24,348 nucleotides of DNA from a virus: positions 1 to 24,348 of IMG/VR virus record IMGVR_UViG_3300025141_000724. The stretch is one strand, 5' to 3'. The first letter of the stretch is position 1. Each line of letters opens with the position of its first letter. This document shows, piece after piece, positions 21,391 to 24,348 of the stretch. The translations under genes and the position numbers were made by a program. The notes below the pieces were generated by a model, which saw only the letters and a list, made by a program, of their open reading frames with translations, made no database searches and was not told the origin of the DNA.

Positions 21391-23379
21391 CTACCCCTGT
21401 GTACCTAAATTATCACCAAGTACTTTTCCTTGTATATCGGAATTAGAATATTTAACTTCAAAAATACTTGGATCTAATGCTGGATATAAAACTCCATTTA
21501 CCATTCCACTTTGTATATCATAAAAGTTTCCCGAATATCCATCAGTTATTTTATATTTATTCTCTATCAATATTGGTAAATTAGTTGGATTATTTTCTAC
21601 TGGAGGTACTACTGTAGCCACACCATCTACTAATGATAATTCATATGCTATATCAGCTAAAACTATTGGTTGACCGATTTGCCATCTATCAATATCAAAG
21701 AAATCTTGAACTGCAGTTACACATCTTAATAATACATCTTGTTTATTAAATCCAACTTTTGTCATTAAACCAAACTTTATACCTATGTTTATTACATAAG
21801 CATCTTTAATATTAATTGCATCTGTAACCATTCTATATTGAGATAAATATGTTTTTAAATTATCTTTAATTGTTTGACTTAGTGGTGCTAATCTTCTAGC
21901 AGAATTAAACCCAAGTGTATACATATTCATTGCTAATGGATTTGGTATTCTACCAGCCTGTAAAGACAATACTGTACTACCAATATCATCTACAGTAATA
22001 GTTCTTTCTAAATTATCAAGTTCAGCTGATTTATTTAATTGATCGTCTTGGACAAAATAAACTTTTGCAACAGAACCATATTTAGCTGGTAATGAATATG
22101 CTCTAACAATATAATCTTCTTTAGTAACATTTCTTTGTTGTGCTTGAAAATGTGCTAATGCACTTTCACGAACTTCTATAACTGTTTGTCCTGTAGAACC
22201 ACCTTTAGCTGGACTCGAATTTGTAAACGCTACTGAATCTTTTGCATCTTGAACTAAAGTTGATGATAGCAATGCATCTTGTATTTCATAACTAATACTT
22301 GTTATATCAGTTATATCTCCAGAATTTACATTATCATCTATGCCGCCACCATATGCATATTTTACAGTAAGTGTTGTATTAGCTGGAGCTAATCCAAATG
22401 TTTTTGTTTTAAGAAAATTACTTGGATCAAATGCTGTAGTAAGATAAGTAGGACTACCTGGTAAACTCGAACCAACACTATCTGGATTTGGAACAATTTC
22501 TTCATCAGGATTATCTGATATTCCTGCTCCAAATCGTAAAATTGTTCTATCATTCTCATCTATATATGTAGTAAATCTACGAGAAGTTTTTTTCAATTTT
22601 AAAATATATGGAGCTGTCTGTCTATCAACAGCTGAAGCTGGATCATTAGTTATATTATTTTCCATATCTACAAAAATTGTATCTCTTGCTAAAGAATCTA
22701 CTTCATACCATTTATTACTGTCGCTGTCTGTTACTGAAATTATTTCTATGATATCAGCATTAGATAATTTTAATGATGTATATTTTTCTGCAGAACCAAA
22801 ATCGTAATATTCTGTAACAATTGTTCCACTTTGTGCTTTAACACTTTTCTGTAATAAAAATTTTGTTGGAAGTCCACTATCAGTTTCAAATATAGAAACA
22901 TTTCTTCTATCATATGAACTTGAAAATTTAAAATTAACATCTTCTAATGTTCTAAATGTTGTACCAGTACTTGATGCTTTTATTGTAGTACCTGCAGTTA
23001 CATTAAGTGCATATCTATAATCTGGTTTATTATTTAAGGCTGGAACTGTTTGGAATACATTCAAAACAGCATCAGCAGCTGAAGTAACTTTTGGTGTATA
23101 TCCAAATGATTGAGCAATATTATATACATTTCTTTTTTCTTCTGCGTACGCCAATAATGATTCTCTAAATTGAGAATCTATATAATAAGAAAGCACATCA
23201 CCAACATATGCTGCCATTTCTATGAACATCATACCAGGCGACGCTTCATTAAAATCATTATATGTATTTGGAAAATACTGCTTAGCAAATTCAATTAAAT
23301 TATTTCTAAAGTCATTAAAATCTTTATTAAGATAATTTACTTGTTTTACTACATTCTTTTTTACACTTGTACGGGCCAT
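21391..23379 (-). CDS. gp6: Baseplate wedge protein gp6-like
   Basis: A 662-residue protein, nearly the length of T4 gp6 (660). The N terminus has the conserved FNEASPGMMFIEMAAYVGDVLSYYID segment (about 42-68) and RNVYNIAQSFGYTP (about 83-96). The middle carries a baseplate-J-like region with VRESALAHFQAQQRNVTKEDY (about 393-415), where curved wedge arms form. The C-terminal part (IGIKFGLMTKVGFNKQDVLL, QPIVLADIAYELSLVDGV) matches the dimerisation/ring-forming end. In T4, gp6 joins wedges into the baseplate ring. It lies next to the gp25 gene, as expected for T4-like baseplate genes. Confidence 0.92.
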   Translation of the reverse strand: MARTSVKKNVVKQVNYLNKDFNDFRNNLIEFAKQYFPNTYNDFNEASPGMMFIEMAAYVGDVLSYYIDSQFRESLLAYAEEKRNVYNIAQSFGYTPKVTSAADAVLNVFQTVPALNNKPDYRYALNVTAGTTIKASSTGTTFRTLEDVNFKFSSSYDRRNVSIFETDSGLPTKFLLQKSVKAQSGTIVTEYYDFGSAEKYTSLKLSNADIIEIISVTDSDSNKWYEVDSLARDTIFVDMENNITNDPASAVDRQTAPYILKLKKTSRRFTTYIDENDRTILRFGAGISDNPDEEIVPNPDSVGSSLPGSPTYLTTAFDPSNFLKTKTFGLAPANTTLTVKYAYGGGIDDNVNSGDITDITSISYEIQDALLSSTLVQDAKDSVAFTNSSPAKGGSTGQTVIEVRESALAHFQAQQRNVTKEDYIVRAYSLPAKYGSVAKVYFVQDDQLNKSAELDNLERTITVDDIGSTVLSLQAGRIPNPLAMNMYTLGFNSARRLAPLSQTIKDNLKTYLSQYRMVTDAINIKDAYVINIGIKFGLMTKVGFNKQDVLLRCVTAVQDFFDIDRWQIGQPIVLADIAYELSLVDGVATVVPPVENNPTNLPILIENKYKITDGYSGNFYDIQSGMVNGVLYPALDPSIFEVKYSNSDIQGKVLGDNLGTQG

Positions 23380-23391
23380 TATAAATTCCTA

Positions 23392-23820
23392 TTAAAATCT
23401 TGTAGCTGTATATGAAGCATCTAATGTAATCTGTTGCATACTTTGAGGAGTTAATATTGTTGAATATTTAAGTGTAACAAATATTTTATTTTTATCACCT
23501 TCTTCAGTTAATGTTTGTACTTCTATAATATTAATATACGGTAACCAGTCACCAACTGTTCTTTTTATTTCTTCTTCTATCCTAATTGGTAAGTTATCAT
23601 CTAGTTGTTCAAAACAAAGAGCTCTCAATCTACTACCAAATTCTGGTTGTCCAACTCTTTCCCCTGGAAAAGTTAATAATAAATTTTTTAAATTATGTTG
23701 AGATTGTTGTAATGATGTTTTAGTTAATGCAAAATCATTATTATTATCTGCTCGTAATGGAAATGATAATCCAATATATTTTCTTGGATCTAAATCAGTT
23801 TCTAATGCATTATTTGGCAT
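23392..23820 (-). CDS. gp25: Baseplate wedge protein gp25-like (GPW/gp25 family)
   Basis: A 142-residue protein, close to T4 gp25 (132). Hallmarks are KYIGLSFPLR near the N terminus (about 14-23), the LLLTFPGERVGQPEFGSRLR core (about 47-66) with the conserved Glu of the EFG motif, LPIRIEEEIKRTVGDWLPYI, and a C-terminal strand pair. gp25 nucleates wedge and sheath assembly in contractile tails. Finding it next to gp6 strongly supports a myovirus. It lies 3 nt after the upstream gene and 12 nt before gp6. Confidence 0.93.
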   Translation of the reverse strand: MPNNALETDLDPRKYIGLSFPLRADNNNDFALTKTSLQQSQHNLKNLLLTFPGERVGQPEFGSRLRALCFEQLDDNLPIRIEEEIKRTVGDWLPYINIIEVQTLTEEGDKNKIFVTLKYSTILTPQSMQQITLDASYTATRF

Positions 23821-23823
23821 TTA

Positions 23824-24267
23824 TTATACTCCTTTCTTTTTATTTATAGCTTTCATTAAACCACTATAATCTCTTGTTAATGCAGCTGTAACGTGTTCTG
23901 GAACATCTTTAACAGATTTACCTGCCTTTTGAAGTGTATCTACAGCTACCATATCTCTTTTAACTTCATCTGGTTTTTCATATCCCATCAATTCTGACAT
24001 TCTGGAAGTATCAAAAGTTCCTCCACCTAAAGTCGGATATTCACCAGTTTGTTTTTTTGATGTAGTAAGTCCTACAGTTTCATTTAAAACTTTATTTAAA
24101 CTTCCATTTTTGGTATACTGTATTTCTTCCTTTGGTTCTAAAACTTCTGGGATAATATCAGCTAATTTACTTGAAGATTCCTCTTTAATAAATATCTTTT
24201 GTACTTCTTTTTTCACTTCTTTACGAACTACTTCTGTGATTATTTTCATTAACTGCTTTTTAGTCAT
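23824..24267 (-). CDS. Small coiled-coil protein upstream of gp25
   Basis: A 147-residue protein. The N-terminal 30 residues are a charged helix (MTKKQLMKIITEVVRKEVKK...), likely a coiled coil, and the rest is low in secondary structure with motifs LGGGTFDTSRMSELMGYEKP and DVPEHVTAALTRDYSGLMKAI. I recognise no named family, although proteins of this build sit next to gp25 in marine T4-like phages. Probably a virion or assembly component. Note that it lacks the MIKLK leader. Its Shine-Dalgarno is AAAGGAG just upstream of the ATG. Confidence 0.65.
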   Translation of the reverse strand: MTKKQLMKIITEVVRKEVKKEVQKIFIKEESSSKLADIIPEVLEPKEEIQYTKNGSLNKVLNETVGLTTSKKQTGEYPTLGGGTFDTSRMSELMGYEKPDEVKRDMVAVDTLQKAGKSVKDVPEHVTAALTRDYSGLMKAINKKKGV

Positions 24268-24281
24268 AACAACTCCTTTAT

Positions 24282-24348
24282 TTAATATCTTCTTGGACCA
24301 ACATCACGTTCTCCACTATCTGTACGTTTTGATGGTTTTGTATCAATT
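24282..24348 (-). CDS. C-terminal end of an unidentified upstream gene, partial
   Basis: Twenty-two codons are open to the right edge and end in TAA at 24284-24282. The visible C terminus is IDTKPSKRTDSGERDVGPRR followed by Tyr, a basic, Gly/Asp-containing tail. The stop is 14 nt before the next ATG, and the genes are in the same direction. By position (just upstream of gp25) it could be a baseplate hub, tail-spike or PAAR-type protein, but 22 residues do not allow an assignment. Confidence 0.55.
   Translation of the reverse strand, partial: IDTKPSKRTDSGERDVGPRRY

Noticed and set aside
24282-24348. Assigning the partial right-edge gene as a PAAR or baseplate hub protein
   Set aside because: Only 22 C-terminal residues are visible and contain no diagnostic motif.

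Overview
The window is a segment of a low-GC, T4-like (contractile-tailed) phage genome. Every gene I accept lies on the minus strand, so transcription runs from position 24348 towards position 1. The anchors are a gp25-like and a gp6-like baseplate wedge protein on the right, and a DnaG/gp61-type primase plus a gp47/gp46 (SbcD/SbcC, Mre11/Rad50-type) recombination protein on the left. The style of the virion proteins (the 'SLK-LLNC-GIPSSILRIREYGG' tail protein and paired fibre-like proteins ending in 'TTxGLYN') suggests a marine phage. Several exported proteins have signal peptides ending just before Gln (..FG/Q, ..TA/Q, ..NG/Q), and there is a lipoprotein and an outer-membrane barrel. This points to a Gram-negative host, possibly of the Bacteroidota/Marinimicrobia type; the host is inference. 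I saw no integrase, transposase, tRNA, rRNA or CRISPR array.

Layout in transcription order. (1) 24348-10801: virion genes. These are the tail of an unidentified gene, a small coiled-coil protein, gp25-like, gp6-like, three baseplate/tail-associated proteins, a 1498-residue tail/adhesin protein with a carbohydrate-binding module apparently inserted in a LamG-like lectin domain, a Lys/Gly-tailed structural protein, and two paralogous fibre-like proteins. (2) 10764-6818: an envelope operon. It encodes a beta-barrel outer-membrane protein, a tiny basic protein, a lipoprotein, a GspE-N/MshEN-like membrane protein, a secreted thioredoxin-fold protein without its active-site cysteines, a holin-like two-TM protein, and a three-TM protein with a cyclic-nucleotide-binding domain. 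(3) 6779-3900: a cassette of seven unrelated small proteins that share a 10-residue N-terminal leader (MIKLKDLLxE), plus one exported poly-lysine protein. (4) 3819-1: DNA metabolism, with a PD-(D/E)XK-type nuclease, a primase with a degraded zinc finger, a small unknown, and a single-ORF fusion of gp47-like phosphoesterase and gp46-like ATPase that starts at TTG and runs off the left edge.

The most interesting part is the leader cassette. The leader matches in length, position and cleavage logic the capsid-targeting sequence of T4 internal proteins (10 residues, ending in an [I/L]xE prohead-protease site). I infer that these are head-packaged, injected proteins: a zincin-like metallopeptidase, a Nudix hydrolase, a possible papain/transglutaminase-fold enzyme, and small basic or helical proteins like T4 IPI-III. 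The second notable part is the envelope operon, which combines two domains related to second-messenger sensors with holin-like, lipoprotein and outer-membrane components. It may serve lysis timing, superinfection exclusion or host surface remodelling. Genes are packed with 1-8 nt overlaps throughout, and only four gaps exceed 30 bp.
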